Of a stretch of 64,000 bases of DNA, positions 17,896-28,336 are shown in pieces; positions within the stretch are counted from its first letter, which is position 1; every line of letters begins with the position of its first letter. Both the position numbers and the translations under genes were made by a program. The stretch comes from JALYOK01 sp963840785 (GTDB taxonomy: Bacteria; Pseudomonadota; Gammaproteobacteria; Burkholderiales; JALYOK01), in assembly GCA_963840785.1 (NCBI GenBank), contig CAWJAF010000003.1, positions 62,001 through 126,000 of the forward strand, in the 5' to 3' direction. Below the pieces are notes generated by a model that saw only the letters and a list, made by a program, of their open reading frames with translations, did not search any database and was not told the DNA's origin.

Positions 17896-18885
17896 TCATT
17901 TTCCCGCACTTGCCTGTTGCATTGCCACAATAGTGTCGCGACCGACAATTTTTTCAAAGTTCGGATAGATCGCTTGAAATGCTTGTCTCCAAGCTTTGCG
18001 TTCGGCATCGGAAAGTACATAAACCTCTGTTTTCTTGTGAGCGCGAATCCCGGCAAGCGCGCGATCGTTTTCCTGCTGCGCGACCTGGCGTTCATAGGCA
18101 GTCGCCTCTTTCATGGCTTGCTCAAGCAGGCTGCGGATGTCAGCCGGTAAACCGTCCCAGAATTTTTTGTTGAAGATGACGCCATAGCCGATATAACCGT
18201 GATCGGAAATAGTGAGATGTTTTTGTACCTCATACATTTTCTGCGTAAAGATATTCGAAAGCGTATTTTCGCCGCCATCAACGGTGCCGGTTTGCAGCGC
18301 CGTATAGACCTCGCCGAACGCCAGTACCTGCGGGCTCGCGCCGAGTGCGCGCATTTGCGCATCAAGCACTTTCGATGACTGAATACGTAGCTTCTGACCT
18401 TTCAAATCCGCCACGGTTTTGACTGGTTTGTTAGAATGAATTTGCTTGTAGCCATTGTCCCAAAACGCAACGCCGTGGATGCCTTTGCTTTCGAGTTTAG
18501 CGAACAAGCCCGTGCCGACCGGTCCATCCATGACGCGATAAAGCGCGGCTTTGTCCGGAAAAATATACGGCAAATCAAACGCCTCAAATTCCCGTGTACC
18601 CAGCGGCCCAAACTTCGAAAGGGAAGGTGCGAGCATTTGCACCGCGCCAAGCTGCAACGCCTCGATTTCTTCTTTGTCTTTGTAGAGCTGGCTATTCGGA
18701 TAGATCTGAACCTGAACACGTCCGTTGCTTAGTTTTTCCGCAAGGGCTTTGAATTTTTGCGCCGCCAGTCCTTTAGGCGTGTCGGGTGCAACGACGTGGC
18801 TGAATTTAATTTTGATCGGCGCCGCCGCATTCACAGCCGTAAGAAACGCAAAAACAAACAACCCGAAAACGCTGCGCAAAAACAT
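17896..18885 (-). CDS. TRAP transporter solute receptor, DctP family (orphan)
   Basis: About 329 residues with a signal peptide (cleavage near VNAAAPIK) and the DctP fold: KFSHVVAPDTPKGLAAQKF at the N-terminus, FWDNGYKQIHSNKPV and LRIQSSKVLDAQMRALGASPQ in the centre, the latter containing the conserved arginine that binds the substrate carboxylate. ATG at 18885 has AGGA about 5 nt upstream; the TTG at 18909 is an alternative. No DctQ or DctM membrane subunit is next to it, so it must pair with permeases elsewhere. It probably shares a transcript with the acyl-CoA dehydrogenase behind it. The ligand is likely a carboxylate. Confidence 0.88.
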   Translation of the reverse strand: MFLRSVFGLFVFAFLTAVNAAAPIKIKFSHVVAPDTPKGLAAQKFKALAEKLSNGRVQVQIYPNSQLYKDKEEIEALQLGAVQMLAPSLSKFGPLGTREFEAFDLPYIFPDKAALYRVMDGPVGTGLFAKLESKGIHGVAFWDNGYKQIHSNKPVKTVADLKGQKLRIQSSKVLDAQMRALGASPQVLAFGEVYTALQTGTVDGGENTLSNIFTQKMYEVQKHLTISDHGYIGYGVIFNKKFWDGLPADIRSLLEQAMKEATAYERQVAQQENDRALAGIRAHKKTEVYVLSDAERKAWRQAFQAIYPNFEKIVGRDTIVAMQQASAGK

Positions 18886-18940
18886 ACGATTCCTTAGGAA
18901 ATAGGTCAAATTATACGCGAGGCAAATGCCGCGATTCCCG

Positions 18941-21565
18941 TCAAATCGGCGCGACGACTACGCGTTTACGTCCGGACTTTTTCGCTGTGTAAAGTGCCTT
19001 ATCTGCCGCTTTCAGCGCATCTTGCCAAGTCGAACCATGCAATGGATAGCATGAAACACCAAGTGAAACACTCAAACTGCCGATAACTTGACCGCCCCAT
19101 TGCACCGTCATCGATGCGATCAGCTGTCGCAATTCTTCGGCACGCACGCGACTGGCTTCCAGATTCGCGCCAGGCAAAATAATCGTGAACTCCTCACCAC
19201 CATATCGGCACGGAATATCTTCGTCACGCACGTGCTCAAGTATCAGGTTGCCGACTTGGCGCAACACGGCGTCACCCATATCGTGGCCATAGGTATCGTT
19301 GACGCGCTTGAAGTGATCGAGGTCGAACATGATTATGCCAAGCTGAGTGCCATCGCGCGCGACACGTGCCACTTCACGGGAAATGGACTCTTCGAGATAG
19401 CGCCGATTAAACAGCCCTGTCAGACTATCGCGAACCGATTGATGACGCAAAGTCTGCTGCAAACGGAAGTTGCCTAACGCTAAACCCAAATATTCCGACA
19501 CGGTATGGATTAACGGCAGCTTCGCCTCCAACAGATCACCGCTAGCGGCAGTCATCGCCCGAAGATGAATAAACCCGAGTGTTTCGCCGTGGGAATTCAG
19601 TGGCACACAAACATAGCTTTGAACGCCTTCCGCCGTCACGTGAGAACAGCCGACATCTTCCTCGCGACGGGTCGTAAAATGTAATTTGGACAACTTCAAG
19701 GCCCAGCAATCGTCGGGCCGGAACACCGTCTCGGCTTGATCGAATCGTCCCCAAGTGATACTCGCCTCGACCAAATCGCGCGACGAGCGCACGACGTAAA
19801 GTGCACCCGCCTTCGCACTGAACAATTGTTGCATCGCGTGAGAAATTATTTTGTTGTACTCCTCGATCGTACTCGCCGCCTGCAGCAACTCGCTCATCTC
19901 GTGCAACAACGCCATTTCCCTCGTTTGTTGCCGCAGTTTCTCCAGCGAAACCTGCAATTCGCGGTTCGATGCCTTCAATTGTTGCTGCGTTTCCTCATGG
20001 CGGGCAATTTCGCTGGTTAAATCCGCCGTACGTTCAAGTACGCGCCGCTCCAATTCGGCATTGAGTTGCTTAACTTCAAGTTCGGCCTGTTTGCGTGCTG
20101 TCACATTTGAAATCGACCCAACGATCCGAATGACTTTTCCGTGTTCGTTACGCACGGACTTGCCGCGCCGTGATATCCAGTGATAACTTCCATCCTTTGC
20201 TCGCAAGCGAAACTCATCCGCCAATGGATGATCGAACTTGACGTGACGATTCAGCGCATCAATCGTTCGTGAACGATCCTCCGGATGCAGCAACGCTTCG
20301 AAGGCGCCGCGTTCGTTCGGCAGATCCGCATTGGTATAACCAAGCAGGCCTTTAACTTTTGGCGATCCTGTAATCGTGTTTTTTTCTAGGTTGATCTCCC
20401 AAAGTCCATCGGTAGTCGCATCCAGTGCCAGATCGTAACGCGCTTCGCTTTCGCGCAACTTGTCGGTGCTTTGCTGTAGAGTTGCAGCCATTTGATTAAA
20501 GTCCGACGCCAGGCGTGCAACTTCGCCGGTTGTTTTGACTGTCGTACGGTGCGATAAATCGCCCCGTGAAAAACGCCGCACGTCCGCACTTAATTGTTGG
20601 ATGGGCGCAGCAATCCGGCGCGATATCCAGGCCGCCAACGCCAATGCTGCTAAGCCTGTCAATGCGGCGAACCACCAAAGTTGCCGCAACGATTCACGCG
20701 CCGGCGCGAGTGCAGTTTCGGTCGGAATGCCGACGTAGACCAACCATGGCGCATTCGAGGTTTTGGTAAAACTAATTAATCGACTTATACCATCCGCCGA
20801 GGCCCCTTCTAATTGTCCTTGTTTTTCTCGAAACATCGTCTGAATCAACGGCTGATTCAAAAGGTTTCGCGCGACCCATTTGCTCGGATCGAGGGATCGA
20901 GCAATCACCACACCGTTCTCATCTAACAGCGTTACTTCCGAGTTTGGCGGAATCTGCTCGTTTAACAGAAATGCTTGAAAATTCTCGACCAGAATTGAAA
21001 GCGTCACCACGCACCTCATGACACCATTTTGATCCAGTACGGGACGCGCAAGGGCCAAGCTCATTTTTCCGGAAAGGCGAGAAATCACCGGCTCGCCAAA
21101 ACCCAATGAGCGCTTGCTTATTGCTTCTTTAAAGTATTTTCGATCGGCAACGGAATAGGTCGTCGTCGTTACGCCAGGTTCGCCCACAACGTGTTTTACA
21201 TCGCCGTTTACCGAGACAATCTGCAGCGCACTGATGTGGGCGGGTAACTTGGCTTTAAGCTCCCGGAGCTTGGTATTGATATCATTGCTTGATTGCGGCC
21301 CAACCGCGACCATCACACCAATCGCATCCAAAAGCTGAGCAGCGCCTTCGATGAAATGATCCAATCGAGCACCTGTCATACGCGCCTGCTCAGCCGCGCG
21401 ATTCAGCGATTCGGCTCGATAGTGTGCCGACAGATCCTCGACACTCAAGAACGAAAACGTTGCGAACGGCGCAAGCGAAACCAATGCCAATAGCAACAAT
21501 TGACCGCGAAAGCTACGCAGGAATCTCGGTAAAAATGACAATTTCGATGAAGTCGCAAGTCTCAT
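18941..21565 (-). CDS. Membrane diguanylate cyclase with Cache, HAMP, PAS, GAF and GGDEF domains
   Basis: 874 residues. A membrane helix near residue 25, a periplasmic dCache-like sensor (about 50-280), a second helix, HAMP (about 310-362), PAS (about 375-500, HPEDR), a coiled coil, GAF (about 555-700) and C-terminal GGDEF. The active site reads RYGGEEF near residue 788, the catalytically competent form, and RDED lies five residues before it, which is the RxxD inhibitory site. It should therefore make c-di-GMP and be feedback-inhibited. ATG at 21565 follows GAAGG. The PilZ protein at 39219-39977 is a possible c-di-GMP receptor. The stimulus is unknown. Confidence 0.92.
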   Translation of the reverse strand: MRLATSSKLSFLPRFLRSFRGQLLLLALVSLAPFATFSFLSVEDLSAHYRAESLNRAAEQARMTGARLDHFIEGAAQLLDAIGVMVAVGPQSSNDINTKLRELKAKLPAHISALQIVSVNGDVKHVVGEPGVTTTTYSVADRKYFKEAISKRSLGFGEPVISRLSGKMSLALARPVLDQNGVMRCVVTLSILVENFQAFLLNEQIPPNSEVTLLDENGVVIARSLDPSKWVARNLLNQPLIQTMFREKQGQLEGASADGISRLISFTKTSNAPWLVYVGIPTETALAPARESLRQLWWFAALTGLAALALAAWISRRIAAPIQQLSADVRRFSRGDLSHRTTVKTTGEVARLASDFNQMAATLQQSTDKLRESEARYDLALDATTDGLWEINLEKNTITGSPKVKGLLGYTNADLPNERGAFEALLHPEDRSRTIDALNRHVKFDHPLADEFRLRAKDGSYHWISRRGKSVRNEHGKVIRIVGSISNVTARKQAELEVKQLNAELERRVLERTADLTSEIARHEETQQQLKASNRELQVSLEKLRQQTREMALLHEMSELLQAASTIEEYNKIISHAMQQLFSAKAGALYVVRSSRDLVEASITWGRFDQAETVFRPDDCWALKLSKLHFTTRREEDVGCSHVTAEGVQSYVCVPLNSHGETLGFIHLRAMTAASGDLLEAKLPLIHTVSEYLGLALGNFRLQQTLRHQSVRDSLTGLFNRRYLEESISREVARVARDGTQLGIIMFDLDHFKRVNDTYGHDMGDAVLRQVGNLILEHVRDEDIPCRYGGEEFTIILPGANLEASRVRAEELRQLIASMTVQWGGQVIGSLSVSLGVSCYPLHGSTWQDALKAADKALYTAKKSGRKRVVVAPI

Positions 21566-21873
21566 GTTTTGCCTTCAGGAAGTCGAACAAACATGAAAAT
21601 TTGCATCGTCGCTCAGTCCCTTAATTTTCGTGTCGGCAACTTGCACTGTATGAATGATGGGAAGTATCAACTTGAAACGCCGATGTTACCCTAGCAGAGG
21701 TTAAGACTGAAAACAAGCCTTCGTATTAGACAAAACGACCGCCTGACTTGGCTAGCAGGTGTTTTTTCCGTAGACTCACTGGTTTGGTTTTGACACTTAA
21801 AATTTCTGGTAAGCCGGTCGCGCACCGAACGGTGCGAAGAAATAGATTCCACTTTGATACGGAGATATAACCT
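21566..21873. other. Divergent intergenic region upstream of the diguanylate cyclase and Liv-type operon
   Basis: About 308 bp with no convincing gene. A TTGACA hexamer at 21790-21795 could be a -35 box for the plus-strand transporter operon, but no good -10 sequence stands at the right distance. GGAG about 9 nt ahead of the ATG at 21874 is the ribosome-binding site. Nothing else stands out. Confidence 0.5.
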
Positions 21874-23154
21874 ATGCAATACCTTGCTCTGACGACGCGG
21901 CTGTTAACCCCTTTCCTCGCATTTGCGCTCGCCACGCCCGCCCTCGCCGTCGACTCGATAAAGATCGGCATTGTCACATTCTTATCGGGCCCTGCGGCTG
22001 GCCCATTTGGTGTCCCGGCGAAAAGTTCAGCCGAAATGATGGTCGAGGCAATTAACGCAGGCAAAGTGCCCGGCCCGTACGCCAAAAAAGGATTCGGTGG
22101 CAAACCGATCGAGATCGTCGTGATCGACGAAGCCGGCGGCACTACCAAGCAAGTCGAAGAGTATCGCAATCTGGTGCAGCGCCAGAACGTCGACATGGTG
22201 ATCGGCTATGTCTCGAGCGGCGATTGTCTGGCTGTCGCGCCGGTCGCCGAGGAATTGAAAAAATTTACGATCCTGTTCGATTGCGGCTCGCCGCGTGTGT
22301 TTGAAGAAGCGAGTTACAAATATGTGTTCCGCACGGGCGCCCATGGTGCGATGGATAACATCGGTGCTGCGCTCTACATTAGCGAAAAAATTCCAGGCAT
22401 TAAAAACTACGCCGGCATCAATCAAAACTACGCGTGGGGACAAGATTCCTGGGCCGATTGGGATGCCTCAATGAAAGCATTAAACCCAAACATCCAAGTC
22501 ACAACCTCGCAAATGCCGAAGATCGGCGCTGGACAATACGGTGCAGAAATTTCGGCGCTGTTATCGAGCAATTCCGAAGTGATTCACTCGAGCTTTTGGG
22601 GCGGCGATTTAGAGTCGTTCATCCTACAAGCCGGCCCGCGTGACCTATTCAAGAAAAGCATTCCGGTCTTCACCGCCGGCGAGCATGTGTTGAATCGCAT
22701 CCCGGCACAAATGCCGGACGGTGCGATCATCGGCGCGCGCGGTACTCACGGGCCGTTCGCTCCTGATACGGAGTTGAATCGCTGGTTCAGAAAAGCATAT
22801 TCGGACAAGTTTTTGCTGCAACCGATTCAAGCGTCTTACAAAATGGCGCAAGCATTGCTCGGCGTAAAAAGCGCCTATGAGAAAGCTCAAACAGCCGCTG
22901 GTGGTAAAGAGCCGAACCAAGATCAACTCATCGTGGCACTGGAAAATCATTCGTGGGAAGGCCCGAGCGGTAAAGTGACCATGAATCTTGGCAAGGGCCA
23001 TCAAGCCACCCAAGGTATTGCGTTCGGCCGCGTGAAAAAGGTAAACGGCAAAGTGACCTTGGTCGATATCAAAAATTATTCCGCGGAGAAAGTGAATCCG
23101 CCGGAAGGCGTGAAGAGCGTTGATTGGATTAAGTCGGGATTTAAGGCGAAGTAA
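21874..23154 (+). CDS. ABC transporter substrate-binding protein, branched-chain amino acid (LivK/HmgD-like) type
   Basis: 426 residues with a signal peptide (cleavage near LAVDSIKIG) and the periplasmic binding fold type I: SIKIGIVTFLSGPAAGPFG, DEAGGTTKQVEEYRNLV and NYAWGQDSW. It delivers a small solute to the permeases encoded downstream. At 426 residues it is longer than the classical LivK, as in members that bind aromatic or other carboxylic acids. The acyl-CoA synthetase at the end of the operon points to such an acid rather than an amino acid; this is inference. A 180-bp gap with a palindromic repeat separates it from the permease genes, as is common after highly expressed binding proteins. 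Confidence 0.88.
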   Translation: MQYLALTTRLLTPFLAFALATPALAVDSIKIGIVTFLSGPAAGPFGVPAKSSAEMMVEAINAGKVPGPYAKKGFGGKPIEIVVIDEAGGTTKQVEEYRNLVQRQNVDMVIGYVSSGDCLAVAPVAEELKKFTILFDCGSPRVFEEASYKYVFRTGAHGAMDNIGAALYISEKIPGIKNYAGINQNYAWGQDSWADWDASMKALNPNIQVTTSQMPKIGAGQYGAEISALLSSNSEVIHSSFWGGDLESFILQAGPRDLFKKSIPVFTAGEHVLNRIPAQMPDGAIIGARGTHGPFAPDTELNRWFRKAYSDKFLLQPIQASYKMAQALLGVKSAYEKAQTAAGGKEPNQDQLIVALENHSWEGPSGKVTMNLGKGHQATQGIAFGRVKKVNGKVTLVDIKNYSAEKVNPPEGVKSVDWIKSGFKAK

Positions 23155-23228
23155 GAGTGAAAGGTGATCGGTGACGGGTAAAAACGTGCTGTTCGCTTTT
23201 CGTTATCCTTCCGGTTGACTTCCTAATT

Positions 23229-23306
23229 CGTCATTCCCGCGAAGTCGGGGAATCCAGCGTCTTTCAATCAAATGACAATGGATCCCCGCCTTTTAGGGGA
23301 CGACGG
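23229..23306. repeat. REP-like palindromic intergenic repeat, copy 1
   Basis: The left arm CGTCATTCCCGCGAAG.. (from 23229) and the right arm ..GGGGACGACGG (to 23306) are imperfect inverted repeats around GGGAATCCA/TGGATCCCC cores. A second copy lies at 63860-63932. It sits between the binding-protein gene and the permease genes, where it may act as a transcript stabiliser or partial terminator. The family resembles the common GTCATTCCCGCG..GGGAATCC repeats of proteobacteria. Confidence 0.65.
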
Positions 23307-23333
23307 AGAAAACGCCTATTCGCTTAAAATCCT

Positions 23334-24230
23334 ATGAGCTCTCTCGCCAGCGTCTTTATTGACGGCATCATTTATTCCTCGTGGCTATTCATCATGGCCG
23401 CGGGCCTCACGCTGATTTACGGCGTGATGAAAATCCTCAACATGACCCACGGCAGCCTCTATGCTTTGGGCGCATACACGGCAGCGTCATTCGTCGGCTA
23501 TTGGTTAAACCATGGCTATCCGCCGCTCGCGACGTACGGCATGTTGCTGATTGCGGCAATCGTCGTCGGCGTAGTCGTTGGGCCGCTGATCGAGCGCGGC
23601 ATCTTGCGTTTCATGTACGGCAAGCACGAAGTAATTTTGCTATTGGTCACCTACGCGCTATTTTTGATTCTCGAAGATACCGTCAAATTGATTTGGGGAG
23701 TAGATTCCTATGCCGTCGCCGATCCCTACATCTTGCTTGGCAATTTCGAAATATTCGGCTTGAGTTATCCGATGTACAACGTACTGCTGCTCGGCGTCGC
23801 GGTGCTCGTCGGCGTCGGCTTAACCTGGCTCATCACACGAACCATCACCGGCAAACTCCTCACCGCGGTTATTCACGATCGCGAAATGGCAGCGTCGGTC
23901 GGCATTAACGTCGAACGTTTCTATACGTTAACCTTTACGCTTGGCGCGGTACTTGCCGCGCTAGGTGGCGCGTTCACCGCGCCAACGGTATCAATTGTGC
24001 CCGGCATGGGCGTTGAAGTCATTGTGCTGGCCTTCGCTGTGATTGTGATCGGCGGCCTGGGAAGCTTGCCTGGCGCGGCTCTTGGAGCATTGCTGGTCGG
24101 TATAGTGCGCTCGGCATCGGTGCATTACTGGCCGGAAGTAGAACTTTTCAGCATTTACTTTGTCATGGCGCTGGTGTTGATCTTGAAACCAAAAGGTTTG
24201 TTCAGCGCGCCCGAAGCGAGAAAAATATGA
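23334..24230 (+). CDS. livH: Branched-chain-type ABC transporter permease (LivH-like)
   Basis: 298 residues, about eight membrane helices. Family signatures include FIDGIIYSSWLFIMAAGLTL and IYGVMKILNMTHGSLYALGAY at the N-terminus, and the cytoplasmic EAA-like loop with AVIHDREMAASVGINVERFY. It forms half of the inner-membrane channel with the next gene. The end overlaps the start of that gene by 4 bp (ATGA), so the two are translationally coupled. The frame is intact. Confidence 0.92.
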   Translation: MSSLASVFIDGIIYSSWLFIMAAGLTLIYGVMKILNMTHGSLYALGAYTAASFVGYWLNHGYPPLATYGMLLIAAIVVGVVVGPLIERGILRFMYGKHEVILLLVTYALFLILEDTVKLIWGVDSYAVADPYILLGNFEIFGLSYPMYNVLLLGVAVLVGVGLTWLITRTITGKLLTAVIHDREMAASVGINVERFYTLTFTLGAVLAALGGAFTAPTVSIVPGMGVEVIVLAFAVIVIGGLGSLPGAALGALLVGIVRSASVHYWPEVELFSIYFVMALVLILKPKGLFSAPEARKI

Positions 24231-25162
24231 ATAGCCGTTCGATGTTAATTTTCAGCGCGATCCTCGTTGCGCTCGTCGCATTCGGCGGCGCGCTGCCCGA
24301 TTGGGCAACGTTTCACATCACGCGCTCGCTAGGATTGGGACTGGTCGTCTTGGGCTTAATGCTAATGCTGCGCGCCGGCTTAGTGTCGTTCGGGCAAGCG
24401 CTGTATTACTGCCTCGGTGCGTATACCGCCGGAACATTGATGCATTTTTATCAAATCAAAGAAGCGTTAATTTTGATTCCAGCCGGCATGCTAACCGCCG
24501 CACTGCTGTCAGCAGTACTCGGGATATTGCTGGCAAATTACCGCGGCATCTTCTTCGGCTTATTGAGCCTCGCCTTTTCGATGATTCTTTACGGTTTGAT
24601 CGTAAAGAGTTCCAGCCTCGGGTCGACCGATGGCTTCACGTTGACGTCGCCGACTTTTTTCGGCATGGCGCTGGGCGAATCGTCCCGTTATGCGGTGTTC
24701 ATCACTGCTTGCGTGTTGACGTTGATTTCTGTGTGGGGATTGGAACGTTACCTGCGCACGCCGCTAGGCAAGCTCGCGCCGGCGATTCGCGATAACGAGA
24801 TCCGCGTCGAGTATCTCGGCCAATCGGTACGCAATGCGATCCACATCAAATACGTAATAAGTGCCGCGCTGGCGGGCCTCGGCGGCGCGCTCACCGCGCT
24901 AACCGTCGGCCACATCGATCCGGAAATGGCCTATTGGACTACCTCCGGCGAATTGGTTTTCATTCTGATTTTGAGCGGTTCGCAAAGCGTTATCGCGCCA
25001 TTCCTCGGCGCGCTGTTGTTCGAATCGCTACGCACCTACGCCTATCAAGAATTCCCCTATGTATGGCAAATGGTGCTGGGCATCTCAATGCTACTGGTGA
25101 TCAGTTTTCTGCCCGACGGTATTTGGTCACTGTTCAAATCCCGCAAAGCAAAATCCGCATGA
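24227..25162 (+). CDS. livM: Branched-chain-type ABC transporter permease (LivM-like)
   Basis: 311 residues, about nine membrane helices, with the LivM signatures LRAGLVSFGQALYYCLGAY and AIRDNEIRVEYLGQSVRN (coupling loop to the ATPases). The frame is intact and overlaps both neighbours by 4 bp, giving a tightly coupled livH-livM-livG arrangement. The substrate class follows from the operon and is probably an organic acid. Confidence 0.92.
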   Translation: MNSRSMLIFSAILVALVAFGGALPDWATFHITRSLGLGLVVLGLMLMLRAGLVSFGQALYYCLGAYTAGTLMHFYQIKEALILIPAGMLTAALLSAVLGILLANYRGIFFGLLSLAFSMILYGLIVKSSSLGSTDGFTLTSPTFFGMALGESSRYAVFITACVLTLISVWGLERYLRTPLGKLAPAIRDNEIRVEYLGQSVRNAIHIKYVISAALAGLGGALTALTVGHIDPEMAYWTTSGELVFILILSGSQSVIAPFLGALLFESLRTYAYQEFPYVWQMVLGISMLLVISFLPDGIWSLFKSRKAKSA

Positions 25163-25932
25163 GTACCATTCTCGAAGCGCGCGGGCTGATGAAAACCTTT
25201 GGCGCGGTAACCGCTGCGAACGATATTTCCGCCAGCATCAATGAGCACAGCATCACTGGTTTGATCGGTACGAATGGTGCAGGCAAAACAACATTCGTAA
25301 ACATGGTGACAGGGTATTTGAAACCGTCGGGCGGCAGCATTCATTTCGCCGGCCGCGACATCACAGCCGCTGGCGCCAAGGCAAATCACGCGCCTTGGCA
25401 TCGCGCGCTCGTTTCAGATTCCCCAACTGTACGACACGCTCACGGTGCGAGAAAATTTAATCGTTGCACTTGGCATTGTGTTGCGCAATGCCAAGCTGTC
25501 ATTTTTTTCTAATTTGCCCGCACAGGTTCCTGGTCACAACGCGACGATCGATACCGTTGCCAACAACCTGATGTCCCAATTCAATCTATTGGCTATGACG
25601 ATCGCGTCGCGCGCGTGTTGCCGCAAGGCGTGCGTAAACAACTCGACATCGCCATGGCGATGGCCGGCAAACCGCAAGTGTTATTGCTGGACGAGCCGAC
25701 CAGCGGCGTCGCCGCGGAAGAAAAATTCGGCATTATGGACATGATCATGAATGTCGTGCGCGCGGAGAAAGTTACGGTGCTATTCGTCGAGCACGATATG
25801 GATATCGTCAGCCGTTATTCCGATCGCGTACTGGCGTTTTACGATGGTCGTATCATCGCCGATCAAACACCGGAAGAGGCATTGAATAATCCGGAAGTGC
25901 AGCGCTACGTCACAGGGAAACGCCATGCTTAA
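25159..25932 (+). CDS. livG: Branched-chain-type ABC transporter ATPase (LivG-like), two frameshifts
   Basis: About 258 residues when the frame is corrected. Walker A GTNGAGKTT near residue 40; the centre reads GIARSFQIPQLYDTLTVREN only after a shift near 25395; the frame returns near 25595 (YDDRVARVLPQGVRKQLDIA), followed by Walker B LLLDEPTSGVAAEE and the H-loop FVEHDMD. The signature LPQGVRKQLDIAMAMA replaces the usual LSGGQ, as in some LivG relatives. ATG at 25159 overlaps the livM stop. Both breaks are single-base changes with no in-frame stop substitutions, which points to read errors or very recent damage. As written the protein would be truncated. Confidence 0.82.
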
Positions 25933-26576
25933 TCTCAAGGACTTAAGCGTCGCGATTCAATCGGTCGAAATTTTGCGCGGCGTAAATCTTAATTTACCGC
26001 AAGGGCGAATGGCGGGGCTGATCGGCCGTAATGGCGCAGGCAAAACTACACTTTTGCGCAGCGTGATGGGCGCCCTGCCCTATCAAAGCGGAACGATCAC
26101 ATTCGACCAATCGGACCTATCCAAAACACCGGCCCATCATCGCAATCAGCCTCGGCGTCGGTTATATGCCGGAAGATCGGCGCTTAGTACCGGAGATTGT
26201 CGGTTGAAGAAAATGTGTTGCTGCCACTGTGGGCAGTCGGTCGCAAAGATATCAGCTGCCAAATTACAGCAAGTCTATGGGATGATTCCAGAGGTGGAAC
26301 AGTTCCGAGATCGTAGAGCGTTACAACTTTCCGGCGGACAACAAAAACTTGTGGCCCTCGCGCGCGCGTTGATGAGTGGTACCAAATTGTTATTGCTTGG
26401 ACGAACCGTTCGAGGGCGTCGCACCGGCGTTGGCGCAACGATTGGTTGAAGTCATCGCTGGTTTAAAGCGCGAAGGTTTAACGGTTTTGCTCTCCGAATC
26501 TGACTTACAACATTCCGCGCCACTGCTCGATCACGTGTTTCGTATCGACCGTGGTGTCGTCATGCAAGCATCATGA
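25925..26576 (+). CDS. livF: Branched-chain-type ABC transporter ATPase (LivF-like), several frameshifts
   Basis: About 217 residues after correction. The N-terminus with Walker A GRNGAGKTTLL reads well to about 26135. A segment LGVGYMPEDRRLVPE then continues in another frame, VEENVLLPLWAVGRKDIS in a third, the LSGGQQKLVALARAL signature again in the first, and LDEPFEGVAPALAQRLVEV (Walker B) after a further shift near 26400. At least four single-base indels are needed, the densest damage in the window. The gene overlaps the livG end by 8 bp and the synthetase start by 4 bp, which keeps the operon architecture intact. Either poor consensus or a decaying gene. Confidence 0.75.
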
Positions 26577-28190
26577 ATTGGCCATTGCTCAATAACCAAA
26601 GCATTCGCTACGAACAACATTTTGGGTCACGCGTCATTCGTTGTTTTAGTCAGCGTCCCAGCAACATCGATCAACTATTTCGCCGTACCGTTCAGCGCTT
26701 TCCCGAACAAGAAGCGATCGTAGCGCCAAACGGCGAGCGCATTACCTATCGTACGTTGAATGAACGCGTCGATCGCGTCTCATCGGCATTCGCGGCGCGC
26801 GGACTTGTTGCGGGCGAACGAATCGCGCTGCTCATCAGCAACGATCCCACCTTCGTCATCGCACTTCTTGCAGCGGCGCGGTTAAACGCCATCGCCGTGC
26901 CGCTGAACATCCGCGAACAAACACCGGAATTGGAATTCACGCTGAATCAATGCGGCGCTAAGATCATCGTTCACGAAGCCAATCTCGCCGAGCGATTGCC
27001 CGCACCGGCTGCGATACCGGAATTGAAAATGCGCTTCGCGGTGAACGGCGAGTCCATGGGTTCCGAGTCGTTTGCGTCGTTGGAAAAATCCGACGCCGCA
27101 AAGGTCGCGCCCGCATCGACGAAAGAAGAAGACGTCGCAATCATTCTCTACACCTCCGGCACAACGGGCAAACCGAAAGGCGCGACGCTCACGCATTTCA
27201 ATTTGATTCACACTCAGCTTCACTACGAAATGTGCATGGGCTTGCGTCCCGGAGACCGCTCCCTGCTTGCCGTTCCGGCAAGTCACGTCACCGGCGTCGC
27301 GGCGATTATTCTGGCCATGATCCATTGCGGCGGATGCATTGTGATGATGCGCGAATTCAAAGCGAAAGCCTGTTTGGAATTAATGGCTAGGGAGCGCGTA
27401 AGTTACAGCATCATGGTGCCCGCCATGTATAACTTATGTTTGCTGCAAGCGGATTTCGATTCCTACGATTTGTCGGCATTTCGCTGCGGCGGCTACGGCG
27501 GCGCGCCGATGCCGGAAGCAACCATCGCGACGCTTGCAAAAAAATTACCGCAACTGACATTATCAATGCTTACGGCTCGACTGAAACCACCTCGCCCACC
27601 ACCATCATGCCTGCGGGACTGGGTGCAACCCACGCCGATAGTGTAGGCCAAGTTGTTCCATGCGGCGATGTGCGCGTGATGGATGATCAAGGTCGCGAAG
27701 TGCCGCGCGGCGAGTCAGGCGAATTATGGATTGGCGGCCCCATGGTCGTGCCCGGTTATTGGAACAATCCGACGGCGACGCAATCTGCATTCGTCGCGGG
27801 TTATTGGCGTTCGGGCGATATCGGGACCATGGATGGGGAAGGCTTTGTGCGCATTCATGACCGCATGAAGGATATGATTAATCGCGGCGGTTACAAAATT
27901 TACAGTGCCGAAGTTGAGAATGTCATGAGCCATCACCCTAATGGTGATAGAAAGTGCTGTTGTACCGATTCCCGATCCGGTGCTTGGGGGAAAAATCCCA
28001 CGCGTTTGTCGTACCCCGCGATGCGCAATTTGAGCGTCGACGAATTGCGCAGCGTTTTGCGCAACACATCTTTCCGATTACAAAGTTCCGGATTTCTTAC
28101 ACCTGCGCGAACGAGCCATTGCCGCGCAATGCCAATGGAAAAATTCTTAAGCGCGAACTGCGCGAACTCGCACTAAAGCACAAAAAATAG
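26573..28190 (+). CDS. AMP-forming acyl-CoA synthetase, several frameshifts
   Basis: About 540 residues after correction. ANL-superfamily motifs appear in order: YTSGTTGKPKG (A3, about 192-203), the GGAPMPEA region, AYGSTETTSPT (A5), GYWRSGDIG (A7), RIHDRMKDMINRGGYKI (A8) and PRNANGKILKRE with the catalytic A10 lysine. Frame changes are needed near 27555, 27945 and 28050-28110. It activates a carboxylic acid to its CoA thioester using ATP. As the last gene behind the LivHMGF-like transporter it very likely activates the imported substrate. A degraded copy of its 3' end occurs at 40261-40335. Exact substrate unknown. Confidence 0.82.
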
Positions 28191-28336
28191 ATTAGCCGGA
28201 GAGACAATGGCCCGAGGCCAGCCCCTATCCATGCGGCTCTTGAGGCAGCGTGAGTGACGAGAAAAACGGAATGTGGAACTTAGAACGATGGGCGGTTGAA
28301 ACTTACCCAACGGGTGAGTCGATCAACACCACGAGT

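Noticed and set aside
24934..25512. A frame spanning livM and livG as a separate gene
   Set aside because: It reads livM out of frame, then enters the true livG frame at 25159; only the part from 25159 is real.
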